Source: Clostridium psychrophilum (GTDB lineage Bacteria > Bacillota > Clostridia > Clostridiales > Clostridiaceae). From it: a stretch of 42,828 nt of DNA. Below are positions 16,001 through 25,093 of the stretch, piece after piece (positions within the stretch are counted from its first letter, which is position 1; each line of letters starts with the position of its first letter). The notes beneath the pieces are model-generated. The model had not been told where the DNA came from. It did no database searches and saw nothing but the letters and a program-made list of their open reading frames with translations. The translations under genes were made by a program, and so were the position numbers. The DNA lies in contig NZ_JAHLEC010000026.1 of assembly GCF_018861705.1 (NCBI RefSeq), forward strand, positions 1 to 42,828. Direction: 5' to 3'.

Positions 16001-16852
16001 TTATCCCTTAACACTACCTACTGTAAGCCCACCAACAAGATATTTAGATAAACAGATAAATAGTATCATTACAGGAACTGCTGTAATTAAAGCCCCCGCA
16101 GAATATATACCCCATGCAGTTGAAAATTGTCCTTGCATACTTACAAGTCCAACTGGCAGAGTTAACTTTCCAGCATCATTTATTATTACACTAGCCACTA
16201 TATATTCAGACCAAGCTCCCATGAAAGAGAATAATGCTGTTAATGCAACTGCTGGTCTTGCAAGTGGTAATATTATCTGATAGAAAGATCTAAACACTGA
16301 AGCCCCATCTACATAGGCACTCTCCTCGAGCGACTTAGGAATGGTATCATAGAATCCTTTCATCATCCAAATGTTAAAAGGAATTGATGTAGATACATAA
16401 ATTACTGCCAATGCAAAATAACTATTTGTCATATTCAACTTAATTATCATTAAATATAGAGGTAACAAAGTCATAGCTAATGGGAACATTTGAGTAACTA
16501 AAATCAGAGTCAAGCCCATTTTTTTACCTCTAAATTCAAACCTAGAGAATGCATATCCAGCAGTAACTGAAAGTATTACACTAAAAACACAAGCACAACC
16601 TGATACAATTAAACTATGCCAAAGCCAATTTAGCATATCATATTGTATAAAAGCTTGTTTAAAATTATCAAATGTTGCATTTTTGGGAATTATATTTAAA
16701 GATTTGGTAAACAATGCATTTGATGGTCTTAAAGATATTGTTAATATATTTAATATTGGATAAACTGCGCATACGCATGCAACTATTAAAAATGCATATA
16801 TCAATATTATTTTTCTAGGAGAATCTGTTCTATTAAATCTTCTACTTTTCAT
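16001..16852 (-). CDS. malG: Maltose/maltodextrin ABC transporter permease, MalG-like
   Basis: 283 aa with about six spans and the MetI-like fold. The EAA loop that docks the ATPase is at LEESAYVDGASVFRSFYQIILP, with the characteristic ...G......P pattern, followed by LARPAVALTALFSFMGAWSEY. FDNFKQAFIQYDMLNW in the first periplasmic-side loop is typical of MalG. I chose the ATG at 16852 because AGAGGT lies 7 bases upstream; the GTG at 16861 overlaps it. It follows malF by 11 bases. No MsmX/MalK ATPase is encoded nearby, so a shared ATPase elsewhere is inferred, as is common in Firmicutes. Confidence 0.88.
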   Translation of the reverse strand: MKSRRFNRTDSPRKIILIYAFLIVACVCAVYPILNILTISLRPSNALFTKSLNIIPKNATFDNFKQAFIQYDMLNWLWHSLIVSGCACVFSVILSVTAGYAFSRFEFRGKKMGLTLILVTQMFPLAMTLLPLYLMIIKLNMTNSYFALAVIYVSTSIPFNIWMMKGFYDTIPKSLEESAYVDGASVFRSFYQIILPLARPAVALTALFSFMGAWSEYIVASVIINDAGKLTLPVGLVSMQGQFSTAWGIYSAGALITAVPVMILFICLSKYLVGGLTVGSVKG

Positions 16853-16863
16853 GCATTTCACCT

Positions 16864-17793
16864 CTAATCATCTGATTTTTGTGCTCTAATAAATACAGTA
16901 CTAAATGCTAGTAAAATTAAGAATATAACTACCGAAAGCGCTGCTGATTGACCATACCTGAAATATTGGAACGCTCTCTTAAATACCATAGTTATAAGAA
17001 TTTGCGATTCATCTGAAGCTGAACCACTTGTAATTATGTAAATTACATTAACCATATTAAACGTCCACACTGTTCCAAGTACTATAGCAGGAGTTAGGAT
17101 TGGTTTTAATAGTGGTAGCGTTATGCCTTTGAATTTTTGAAAGTTCGTTGCCCCATCCAAATCTGCCGCTTCATATAACTCATCTGGGATACTTGAAAGT
17201 CCACCAAGTGATATCATCATCATAAAAGGAATTCCAAGCCATATATTAGTTATAATACAACCTACAAAAGTCCAACTTGGTATAGATAACCACGGAATGG
17301 CTGCCGCGTTACCAAAAATATGTGTTAAAATAACATTCACAGAACCATATTCAACATTAAACATGCCTTTCCAAGTCAACGCAGCAACATACTGTGGCAC
17401 AGCCCAAGGTAAAATTAACAAAACTCTTATAAATGCTTTACCTGGCAATTTTCTATTTAAAATTACTGCAAGAAATAATCCTATTGAGACATGAAAAAAT
17501 ACATTAATGGCAGTCCATAATATTGTTCTTATTAAAGTTGAATAAAATAAACTATCAGCAAGTATATTTTTGTAATTATCAAGTCCAATCCAAGGATAAA
17601 CCTGACTTTTTAAATTTAATAAAGTTACATTTTTAAATGAAATTATTATTTCGTATATAAGTGGATAAGCTACAACAACTATTAAGACTATAGTAGCGGG
17701 TGCTAAAAACAAGAAAGGTGTCAATTTACCTCTTCCTATTCCTAAATTACTACTTACTCGTTTCTTTTTTGTTTTTCTCACAATCGCCTTCAT
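16864..17793 (-). CDS. malF: Maltose/maltodextrin ABC transporter permease, MalF-like
   Basis: 309 aa, the compact Gram-positive form lacking the large periplasmic loop of the enterobacterial MalF. It has a basic N-terminus, six spans, and the EAA loop LYEAADLDGATNFQKFKGITLPLLKP. GLDNYKNILADSLF in the first external region is typical of sugar ABC permeases. The ATG at 17793 has AAGGAGAG upstream. It forms the membrane channel with MalG and receives substrate from the MalE-like lipoprotein encoded just upstream. A hairpin between malE and malF probably lowers its expression relative to malE. Confidence 0.88.
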   Translation of the reverse strand: MKAIVRKTKKKRVSSNLGIGRGKLTPFLFLAPATIVLIVVVAYPLIYEIIISFKNVTLLNLKSQVYPWIGLDNYKNILADSLFYSTLIRTILWTAINVFFHVSIGLFLAVILNRKLPGKAFIRVLLILPWAVPQYVAALTWKGMFNVEYGSVNVILTHIFGNAAAIPWLSIPSWTFVGCIITNIWLGIPFMMMISLGGLSSIPDELYEAADLDGATNFQKFKGITLPLLKPILTPAIVLGTVWTFNMVNVIYIITSGSASDESQILITMVFKRAFQYFRYGQSAALSVVIFLILLAFSTVFIRAQKSDD

Positions 17794-17814
17794 GTCAACT
17801 CTCCTTTCTTAAAA

Positions 17815-17838
17815 TAAAAGGGGATTTCTCCCCTTTTA
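17815..17838 (-). terminator. Intercistronic hairpin between malE and malF
   Basis: AAAAGGGGA pairs with TCCCCTTTT around a four-base loop, followed on the minus strand by ATTTTAAG. It lies directly after the malE stop. It likely acts as a partial terminator or 3'-stabiliser giving excess binding protein over permease. Confidence 0.7.
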
Positions 17839-17848
17839 CAAATGCATT

Positions 17849-19123
17849 CTATAATCCTAAAGCTTTTATTCCTTCCTCAGCTTTCTTCTGCATGATTGCT
17901 CCTGCATCCTCTGGTTTTGTTTTTCCAGATAATACATCTTGTTGAACTGGTTTCATAGCATCCCAAATAGCTCTCATTTGTGTAGCTACTGGCATTGGTA
18001 CTGATTTAGATAATTGATCCTTTTGCCCTGCTATTAATGGATTTCCTGTAATCTTCGCATCTTTCATAGCCTCAATGTTAGTTGGGTATTGTTGATGTGC
18101 ATCAACCATCTTTAACTGTGCATCTTTTGAGTTTACAAACATAAGGAATTTTTTAACTGCAGCTACTTTATTTGCATCTTTAACTCCTGCAGACACTGTA
18201 TATCCTTTAACAGCTGTCATAGGCAATGGAGATTTACCTTTTATTGTAGGTATTGCCATTATACCTAGATCAATTCCAGCTTTCTTATAATCTGCAAAAC
18301 CCCATGGTCCATTGATTATAAATGCAGCTTTTCCACCTTTAAACAAGTTGTCAGCAACTGTTGCATCAGCTTCTTTAGGAATTAAACCTTCACTGTGTAT
18401 TTTTTTCATGAAAGTCATCCACTGAGTAACTGCTGGTGTATTTAGTGTTGGTTTAGGTGAAGTCGCATTAACATTATCAAATACTTTACCACCATAAGCT
18501 CCTAAGAAACCAATTGAGAAAAATGGTTCAACTTCATTAAATACTAAACCATAATCAACTTTGCCGTCTTTTTTAAGTTGTAATCCCATTGCCTCTAATT
18601 CTTCAAAAGTTTTAGGTGGCGTTGGAACTAATTTTTTATTGTAAGAAACTAAAACTTCATTACCGTTTCTATCTGGAATCATATATTGTTTTCCTGTAAA
18701 CTTACCACCTTCTAATGATTTTGGATCCAATGTTTTCATAAAATCTGCTCCAACAATATTATCAATAGGTTGTACTAAACTGCCTGGAACAAATACTCCA
18801 AGATTATCATTTGGTGATAATACGATATCAGGTCCTGTTGTACCTAGTGATGCAGTTGAAAAATTCTTTCTTAAATCTTCAGTTTCATAATGTGTTCTTT
18901 TAACTGTTATAGTAGGATTTGCAGTATGAAAATCTTTAATTAGTGAATCGAGTACTTTCTGTGCATTTGCATCATCTTGATCCCAAAAAGCTATATTCAC
19001 TGGTTTACTTGAATCTACTGCAGTGGATGATTTACTAGCCGACTTGGTACCACACCCCGCCATTGTCCCTACTACCAATGTTGAAATCATTGCAATAGTC
19101 ATAATTGTTTTAATTGTTTTCAT
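17849..19123 (-). CDS. malE: Maltose/maltodextrin-binding lipoprotein, MalE-like
   Basis: 424 aa from the ATG at 19123, which has AGGGGGGC 7-8 bases upstream; the more distal in-frame start lacks one. The lipoprotein signal is basic MKTIKTI, a hydrophobic core and the lipobox MAGC (C24), so it is tethered outside the membrane. The mature part reads as a family 1 solute-binding protein: VNIAFWDQDDANAQKVLDSL, then KAAFIINGPWGFADYKKAGI and an AVKGYTVSAGVKDANKVAAV segment as in maltodextrin-binding proteins. It is the first gene of malE-malF-malG. Two LacI-type dyads lie about 80-115 bases upstream. Confidence 0.9.
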   Translation of the reverse strand: MKTIKTIMTIAMISTLVVGTMAGCGTKSASKSSTAVDSSKPVNIAFWDQDDANAQKVLDSLIKDFHTANPTITVKRTHYETEDLRKNFSTASLGTTGPDIVLSPNDNLGVFVPGSLVQPIDNIVGADFMKTLDPKSLEGGKFTGKQYMIPDRNGNEVLVSYNKKLVPTPPKTFEELEAMGLQLKKDGKVDYGLVFNEVEPFFSIGFLGAYGGKVFDNVNATSPKPTLNTPAVTQWMTFMKKIHSEGLIPKEADATVADNLFKGGKAAFIINGPWGFADYKKAGIDLGIMAIPTIKGKSPLPMTAVKGYTVSAGVKDANKVAAVKKFLMFVNSKDAQLKMVDAHQQYPTNIEAMKDAKITGNPLIAGQKDQLSKSVPMPVATQMRAIWDAMKPVQQDVLSGKTKPEDAGAIMQKKAEEGIKALGL

Positions 19124-19204
19124 TTTTTTGCCCCCCTTAAATTTGAGAAAAAAATTCAAAACTTGTTTCATACTTCTTAACTAAGTAGTTTTTTATACTT
19201 AAAG

Positions 19205-19239
19205 TTGAAAACGTTTGTAATCGTTATGCAACCGTTTGC
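19205..19239 (-). promoter_or_regulatory. LacI-type operator pair upstream of malE
   Basis: Two AACGTT/AACCGTTT-centred dyads: TTGAAAACGTTTGTAA (19205-19220) and GCAACCGTTTGC (19228-19239, near-palindromic GCAAnCGnTTGC). These are the kind of site bound by MalR or CcpA; sequence alone does not separate the two. Confidence 0.55.
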
Positions 19240-19277
19240 CTAAATTTATTTTACTATTAATTTTCTTATATGTCAAA

Positions 19278-20567
19278 CTAAATTTCAAAAATTACAACCT
19301 TATTTTCAAGCATTAATTTACCTTGTATAACGTTAACCACTGTACCATCTATAATATTAATATATTCGCCTTCAGCAACATTTATACTAATGTCTCCTTG
19401 CTGCTTACCCACATTAAATATCCCAATAATTTTTTTATTTTTCATTGAATAGGATGCTACAATAACATCTTTATCCTCTGCAGTATGAATCTCATAAAAA
19501 CCCTTAGCCATAATTTCTTTCTTCTTAATTGATCCAAAAGTTTTTAATAACTCTACAAAGTCTTCTTTTATTCCATTCCAATTTATTTTATCTAAATCAA
19601 AAAGACTTGGCGTGCTAACCGCTTGCGCTTCCTGCCCTGCATATAAAAGTGTACAGCCCTTTTGAAAATATAAAAAGCCTGTCCAAATTTTTAAAATATC
19701 TTCATCATGAATAAGGTTCTTAGCTCTAATCTGATCATGGTTTTCTAAAAACCTTAGCTTAACATAGTTATCTGGATATATTGATTCTTGAATTGATACT
19801 TTATCTATATATTGCTTTAATGAATTCTGTCCACTAAAATATCCTAAATATTCTTTATTTACATCGTAATCATAAGCAATGTCAAAAGCCTGATATATCT
19901 CACTATCAGATAAGCATGTAAAACCATTTTTTCTCATACTTAAAATAAAGTTTGGATCTACACTCTCAGATAACCACAAGGTATTTCCATTAATTTTTGC
20001 TACTTCCTCTCTTGCACTTAGCCAAAATTCTAGTGGTACAAGTGATGCCACATCACATCTAAACCCATCTACCCCCATATTTACCCAATACTTCAAGGTT
20101 TCAATTTGATAATTCCATAATTTCTTGTTATTATAATCAAGGTCAACTACGTCCGACCAATCTCCAACCTTATTTCCAAGATTTCCATCCGCTTTTCTGT
20201 AAAAAAACTCTTTATGATTTTCTGTTAGAAAGGAATCTGGTGAGGTATGATTGTAAACTACATCTATTATGCACAACATACCTAAGGAATGTATCTTGTT
20301 AATTAACCTTTTAAAATCCTCTAAAGTGCCATACTCAGGATTTACTTCTCTATAATTTTTTATTGCATAAGGGCATCCAAGTTCACCTTTTTTATTTTTT
20401 GTTCCAATAGGGTGAATCGGCAAAAGCCATATAATATCTGTCCCTAGGTACTTTATTCTTTCCAAATCCTCTTCAACATCTTTAAAAGTCCCATTAATTC
20501 CATGATTTCTCACAAATACAGAATAAATTACCTTGTTTCTTAAAGAAACGTTTGTATTTTTAGCCAT
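19278..20567 (-). CDS. Cytosolic GH13 alpha-amylase-family enzyme, 429 aa
   Basis: No signal peptide, so it acts on imported oligosaccharides. The (beta/alpha)8 landmarks are intact: IIDVVYNHT near 100-108 (region I), GFRCDVA with nucleophile D172 (region II), WLSESV with acid/base E201 (region III), and FLENHDQ with D278 (region IV). The C-terminal beta domain ends the protein at 429 aa, rather short and without CBM or N-domain, so a small alpha-glucosidase or alpha-amylase is more likely than a debranching enzyme. I chose the ATG at 20567 (GGAGG 6 bases upstream). A LacI-type dyad sits about 30-50 bases upstream. Confidence 0.8.
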   Translation of the reverse strand: MAKNTNVSLRNKVIYSVFVRNHGINGTFKDVEEDLERIKYLGTDIIWLLPIHPIGTKNKKGELGCPYAIKNYREVNPEYGTLEDFKRLINKIHSLGMLCIIDVVYNHTSPDSFLTENHKEFFYRKADGNLGNKVGDWSDVVDLDYNNKKLWNYQIETLKYWVNMGVDGFRCDVASLVPLEFWLSAREEVAKINGNTLWLSESVDPNFILSMRKNGFTCLSDSEIYQAFDIAYDYDVNKEYLGYFSGQNSLKQYIDKVSIQESIYPDNYVKLRFLENHDQIRAKNLIHDEDILKIWTGFLYFQKGCTLLYAGQEAQAVSTPSLFDLDKINWNGIKEDFVELLKTFGSIKKKEIMAKGFYEIHTAEDKDVIVASYSMKNKKIIGIFNVGKQQGDISINVAEGEYINIIDGTVVNVIQGKLMLENKVVIFEI

Positions 20568-20594
20568 AAACAACCTCCATCTTTTTATTATTAT

Positions 20595-20618
20595 ATTGTG
20601 CAAACGAATTCATAAAAT
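20595..20618 (-). promoter_or_regulatory. LacI-type operator upstream of the GH13 gene
   Basis: TTGTGCAAACGAATTCATAA shares TTGTGCAAACG-ATTCA with the site in front of pgmB (21893-21914). It lies between the malR terminator and the GH13 start. Confidence 0.55.
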
Positions 20619-20621
20619 ATT

Positions 20622-20676
20622 AAAAAAATAATAAACCCATTTTATAACAATTATACTTGAAATAGCAAGGTTTATT
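20622..20676 (-). terminator. Terminator of the LacI-type regulator gene
   Basis: AATAAACC pairs with GGTTTATT, with an inner TATAA/TTATA stem, followed on the minus strand by ATTTTTTT. The loop is large, so efficiency is uncertain. Confidence 0.45.
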
Positions 20677-20721
20677 TTCTTTTTATTATATAAATATATT
20701 TAAAGTACCTGGAAACTGGAG

Positions 20722-21720
20722 TTACTTAGTTGATTCTCTTTCGACTAATTTTGTTTTGACAATATAATTATTTATATATTCCTTCTCATTTTCTAACTTG
20801 TTTATTAATAGTTTCACTGCAAAATAACCTAATTCTTCAGAATTAATATCTACCGAAGATAGTGTCGGATTTCGAAAGGCAGCAAGTGGTGTATTATTAA
20901 ACCCGATAATTGAAATATGCTGATCTGACAGCTCACTTACAGCTTTAGATGCACCAAAAGCAATTAAATCATCAGTAGTTACAACAGCTGTAGGAATCGC
21001 TTTACTTAAAATTCTTTTCATAGCATCATAACCACTGTTTTCTGTAAACTCTGCTGCTTGTATCATATTTTCATCTATCTTTTCACCAATGTTCTCCATA
21101 GCTTTCATGTAACCTTCTAGTCTATTTATAGTTACATTAAGCGTAGGTGGACCTCCTATAAATGCAATTTTTCTCTCACCCTTCTGTATAAGATAATTTA
21201 CAACACTATACATTGCATGGAAATTATCATTATCTACCCATAAAACCCCTTCTGTATTTTCTGGTTTACCTATTACTACAAATGGATAATCTGCTTCTTT
21301 CAAATAAGCAACGCATTTATCATTTTTCCTTACTACTGGTAAAATAATTCCATCAACTCTTCTACTATTTATTAAGCTTGCTATATACTCTACTTCTTGA
21401 TCTTCATTATTGCTGTAAGTATACATGATAAAATATCCTTTTTTTTGAGCATAATGACTTATACCCCTCATAATTTGAATAAAGAAAGGATTAACAAACA
21501 AATCTTCATCCGTGTTAGGTAAAATAAGTCCTATAGTCTTTGTTGTTTTACTAACTAAACTCCTAGCTATTGCATTAGGATGATAATCCATTTCCTTCAT
21601 TGCTATGTAAACCCTTTGTTTTGTTTCATCACTAATTCTAGGATTATCTGCAAGTACTCTTGAAACTGTGGAGGGTGATACATTTGCTATCTTCGCTACA
21701 TCTTTTATAGTTACTGACAT
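20722..21720 (-). CDS. malR: LacI-family repressor of the maltose genes, MalR-like
   Basis: 332 aa from the ATG at 21720. The N-terminal helix-turn-helix MSVTIKDVAKIANVSPSTVS plus the hinge-helix region YHPNAIARSL is classical LacI family and reads like Gram-positive MalR. The effector domain follows (TIGLILPNTDEDLFVNPF, then VDGIILPVVRKND and IAFIGGPPTLNVT). The ribosome site is weak (GGGAAGTGAAG). Its position between divergent maltose units with LacI-type dyads in front of each argues that it controls all three, with maltose or a derivative as inducer (inferred). It has its own terminator. Confidence 0.88.
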   Translation of the reverse strand: MSVTIKDVAKIANVSPSTVSRVLADNPRISDETKQRVYIAMKEMDYHPNAIARSLVSKTTKTIGLILPNTDEDLFVNPFFIQIMRGISHYAQKKGYFIMYTYSNNEDQEVEYIASLINSRRVDGIILPVVRKNDKCVAYLKEADYPFVVIGKPENTEGVLWVDNDNFHAMYSVVNYLIQKGERKIAFIGGPPTLNVTINRLEGYMKAMENIGEKIDENMIQAAEFTENSGYDAMKRILSKAIPTAVVTTDDLIAFGASKAVSELSDQHISIIGFNNTPLAAFRNPTLSSVDINSEELGYFAVKLLINKLENEKEYINNYIVKTKLVERESTK

Positions 21721-21892
21721 GAAAACTTCACTTCCCAATTTGTAAAAATATTCTATGCTTATTATATTATTAATTTTAATATTAATCAAGGCTACTTTTA
21801 CCCCTAACGTCCCATTTTAACCTAATTACGCAATATATTGATTTATATATATTACAACAATGCTTACATGTATAAAAAATAAATAAATTTAT

Positions 21893-21914
21893 TTTGTGCA
21901 AACGCATTCACAAA
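21893..21914 (+). promoter_or_regulatory. LacI-type operator upstream of pgmB-mapA-nplT
   Basis: Dyad with outer arms TTTGTG and CACAAA around CAAACGCATT (8 of 11 symmetric pairs match). It lies about 60-80 bases before the pgmB start and is followed by AT-rich candidate -10 elements. It shares its left half exactly with the site at 20595-20618. It also partly fits a CcpA cre. Confidence 0.6.
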
Positions 21915-21974
21915 TGAATAATTTTATATTATTATATTAATATAAGTATTAAATTAATATTAAAGGAGAGTTCT

Positions 21975-22622
21975 ATGGATAACATTAAAGCAATTATATT
22001 TGATTTAGATGGTGTATTGGTTAACACTGCTAAATATCATTATTTGGCATGGAAGAGACTAGCAAAAGAATTAAACATTGATTTTACTATAGAAGACAAT
22101 GAGAGACTAAAAGGTGTAAGCCGAATGAAGTCACTAGATATCATACTCGAAATAGGTAATATAACATTAGATGACGATACTAAAAATGAACTTGCGCAAA
22201 AAAAGAATGCCTGGTATGTTGAATACATATCTAAATTAACTCCCGCTGATATTTTACCTGGGGTTATAGTTTTTTTAAAAAGCATCAAAGCAAATGGCAT
22301 AAAAATCGCCTTAGGTTCAGCTAGTAAGAATTCTATGCTTATTCTTACTAAATTAAAATTAAAGGATTATTTTGATGCAATAATTGATGGCACAAAAGTT
22401 TCTAAAGCAAAACCCGATCCTGAAGTTTTTCTAAAAGGTGCTTTGGAACTTAATGTATTACCTTGTCAGTGTATTGTCTTTGAAGATGCCCAGGCTGGCA
22501 TCGATGCTGCCATTAATGGAGGAATGCTTGCCATAGGAATAGGTTCTAAAGATATACTAAAAAAAGCCAACTTAGTACTTCCAGGCTTTTCTAATATAAT
22601 TTTTGATAACTTAGAACTATAA
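21975..22622 (+). CDS. pgmB: Beta-phosphoglucomutase
   Basis: 215 aa, HAD family, converting beta-D-glucose-1-phosphate to glucose-6-phosphate. Motif I FDLDGVLVNTAKYHYLAWK has nucleophile D10 and acid/base D12, and the TAKYHYLAWKRLA cap lead-in is diagnostic of this enzyme. RLKGVSRMKSLDIIL gives the phosphate-binding R of the cap. LGSASKNS (motif II), KAKPDPEVFLKG (motif III) and FEDAQAGIDAA (motif IV) are intact. AAAGGAGAG precedes the ATG. It is the first gene of an operon with maltose phosphorylase, whose product is its substrate. Cytosolic. Confidence 0.93.
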   Translation: MDNIKAIIFDLDGVLVNTAKYHYLAWKRLAKELNIDFTIEDNERLKGVSRMKSLDIILEIGNITLDDDTKNELAQKKNAWYVEYISKLTPADILPGVIVFLKSIKANGIKIALGSASKNSMLILTKLKLKDYFDAIIDGTKVSKAKPDPEVFLKGALELNVLPCQCIVFEDAQAGIDAAINGGMLAIGIGSKDILKKANLVLPGFSNIIFDNLEL

Positions 22623-22690
22623 AGTGAGAAACTGAAAAGCTAAACAATTAATAATTGTAAATGCCCCAGAGACTAATAAGGAGGATTTTA

Positions 22691-25000
22691 ATGAAACACT
22701 ATTATAAATTAGATGAGTGGAATATTATTGAGAATGGATTTAATGCTGATAAAAATGAAATATCTGAGAGCATTTTTAGCTTAGGTAATGGAAATATGGG
22801 ACAAAGAGCCAATTTTGAGGAAGATTACAGTGGTAAATCTCTTATGGGAAATTATATAGCAGGAGTTTACTATCCTGATAAAACAAGAGTTGGTTGGTGG
22901 AAAAACGGATATCCAGAATATTTTGCTAAAGTTTTAAACTCAACAAATTGGATTGGTATAAGCATTAAAATTGATGGTCTCCCTTTGGATCTTGCTAAGT
23001 GTAATGTGCAAGAATTTGAACGAGTTTTGAATATGAAAGAAGGTTATTTACAAAGAAACTTTAAGGCTGTACTTATGAATGGAAATGAAGTTGAAGTGCA
23101 AACCAAAAGATTTATAAGCATGGTTCGGGGTGAAATAGGCGTTATAAAATATTCAATTAAACCATTAAATTTTAAAGGTAAATTAGAAATTTCACCTTAC
23201 CTTGATGGAAACGTTATGAATTCTGATTCTAACTATGATGAGACGTTTTGGGATGAAATTTCAAAAGGCGTTAAACCCTATGATGCATATGTGATGTTAA
23301 AGACTAAAAAATTAGATTTCCACATTTGTACAAACATGACCTTCGAACTAACTAAAAATGGTGAGATAATTAAACCACTTGTAACGCTTAATCAAAGTGA
23401 GAAATATGTTGCAAATTCGATTTCAGTCAATTGCGATAAAAATGATGAAATTGTAATTTATAAATATGTTGCAAATACTTCATCAAGATATTACGAAATA
23501 TCAGAATTAATTAAAATAACTAGAGAACTTGCACTCAAAGCTAAAAAAGATGGGTTTGAAATGCTTCTAAAAGAACAATCCGAGGCTTGGCATGAAAAAT
23601 GGAAAGAGAGCGATATAGTTATTGAAGGTGATGTTTCTGCTCAGCAAGGGATTCGATTTAATATATTCCAATTAAATCAAACCTATACGGGCGACGATTC
23701 TAGACTAAACATAGGTCCAAAAGGTTTTACTGGTGAAAAATATGGTGGTGGCACCTACTGGGATACCGAAGCTTATTGCATCCCATTTTATTTAAGCACT
23801 TCGAAGAAAAGGGTTTCTAAAAATCTTTTGTTATATAGATATAATCAATTAGATAAAGCCATAGAAAATGCTGAAAAATTAGGTTTTACAAATGGAGCCG
23901 CACTATATCCCATGGTAACAATGAATGGTGAAGAATGCCATAATGAGTGGGAAATAACCTTTGAGGAAATTCATAGAAATGGTGCTATAGCTTATGCCAT
24001 ATATAATTACGTAAATTATACTGGAGACAAGTCTTGCCTTGGTGAATTCAGTTTTGAGGTACTTATAGCTATATCTAGATTTTGGGCTCAAAGAATCACT
24101 TTTTCTGCTAGTAAAAATAAATATGTAATTCTTGGTGTCACTGGACCTAATGAATATGAAAACAATGTTAATAATAACTGGTATACTAATAAAATTGCCT
24201 GCTGGACAATGCAGTATACAATTAAAGTTATAGATTATCTAAGTAAAACTGAGTCTAAAAGATTAAGTGAACTTGTAGTAAAACTTAATTTTAAAGATAG
24301 TGAGATAACTAATTGGAAAAAAATTATTAAAAACATGTACTATCCACAAAATAAAGACCTTGGAATTTTCCTTCAACAAGATGACTACATGGATAAAGAG
24401 CAAATATTAGTTAAAGACCTAGATAAAAAAGATATACCAATAAATCAAAACTGGTCATGGGATAGAATATTGCGCTCATGCTTTATAAAACAAGCTGATG
24501 TGCTTCAAGGTATCTATTTATTTGAAAATGAATATGATGTGGCTACAATTAAAAGAAATTTTGATTTTTATGAACCTAGGACGGTGCATGAATCTTCCTT
24601 GTCCCCTTGTATTCATACAATACTAGCTGCTAAAATTGGAAATCATGCTAAAGCTTATGATATGTATTTAAGGGCATCTAGACTTGATCTTGATAATTAT
24701 AATAATGATACAAAAGATGGCTGTCACACAACTAGCATGGCTGGAACTTGGATGGCAGTAGTACATGGCTTTGGTGGGCTTCGTGTTATTGATAATAAAC
24801 TGATTTTAAACCCATTCATTCCAGAACATTGGTGCTCATGCTCATTTAAAATAATGTTTAGAGATGCACTTCTAAATATTAAATTCACTAAAAACATCAT
24901 TCAAATACAAAATGAAAATTATGTACCAGTGAACTTATTAGTGTATGGAAAAGATTATCCCTTAAATGGCAATGATTTGTTAGAAATTAAGATACAATAA
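22691..25000 (+). CDS. mapA: Maltose phosphorylase (GH65)
   Basis: 769 aa from the ATG at 22691 (AAGGAGG 6 bases upstream). GH65 phosphorylases convert maltose plus phosphate to glucose and beta-glucose-1-phosphate. Landmarks: SIFSLGNGNMGQRANFEE at the N-terminal domain, the (alpha/alpha)6 catalytic motif ECHNEWEITFEEIHRN around residues 416-430 with the catalytic acid, GVTGPNEYENNVNNNWYTN, the phosphate-binding TVHESSLSPC, and KDGCHTTSMAGTWMAVVHGFGGLR near 677-700. Maltose is the likeliest substrate given pgmB and the Mal importer; kojibiose or trehalose phosphorylase is a less likely alternative. Cytosolic. Confidence 0.9.
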   Translation: MKHYYKLDEWNIIENGFNADKNEISESIFSLGNGNMGQRANFEEDYSGKSLMGNYIAGVYYPDKTRVGWWKNGYPEYFAKVLNSTNWIGISIKIDGLPLDLAKCNVQEFERVLNMKEGYLQRNFKAVLMNGNEVEVQTKRFISMVRGEIGVIKYSIKPLNFKGKLEISPYLDGNVMNSDSNYDETFWDEISKGVKPYDAYVMLKTKKLDFHICTNMTFELTKNGEIIKPLVTLNQSEKYVANSISVNCDKNDEIVIYKYVANTSSRYYEISELIKITRELALKAKKDGFEMLLKEQSEAWHEKWKESDIVIEGDVSAQQGIRFNIFQLNQTYTGDDSRLNIGPKGFTGEKYGGGTYWDTEAYCIPFYLSTSKKRVSKNLLLYRYNQLDKAIENAEKLGFTNGAALYPMVTMNGEECHNEWEITFEEIHRNGAIAYAIYNYVNYTGDKSCLGEFSFEVLIAISRFWAQRITFSASKNKYVILGVTGPNEYENNVNNNWYTNKIACWTMQYTIKVIDYLSKTESKRLSELVVKLNFKDSEITNWKKIIKNMYYPQNKDLGIFLQQDDYMDKEQILVKDLDKKDIPINQNWSWDRILRSCFIKQADVLQGIYLFENEYDVATIKRNFDFYEPRTVHESSLSPCIHTILAAKIGNHAKAYDMYLRASRLDLDNYNNDTKDGCHTTSMAGTWMAVVHGFGGLRVIDNKLILNPFIPEHWCSCSFKIMFRDALLNIKFTKNIIQIQNENYVPVNLLVYGKDYPLNGNDLLEIKIQ

Positions 25001-25093
25001 AACTATAAGTAACCTCAATATAAACTATTTAGATATACTATATATCTCGCGCTATATGAACTCAATTTAAAGATAAAAGTGAGGTACCTAAAA

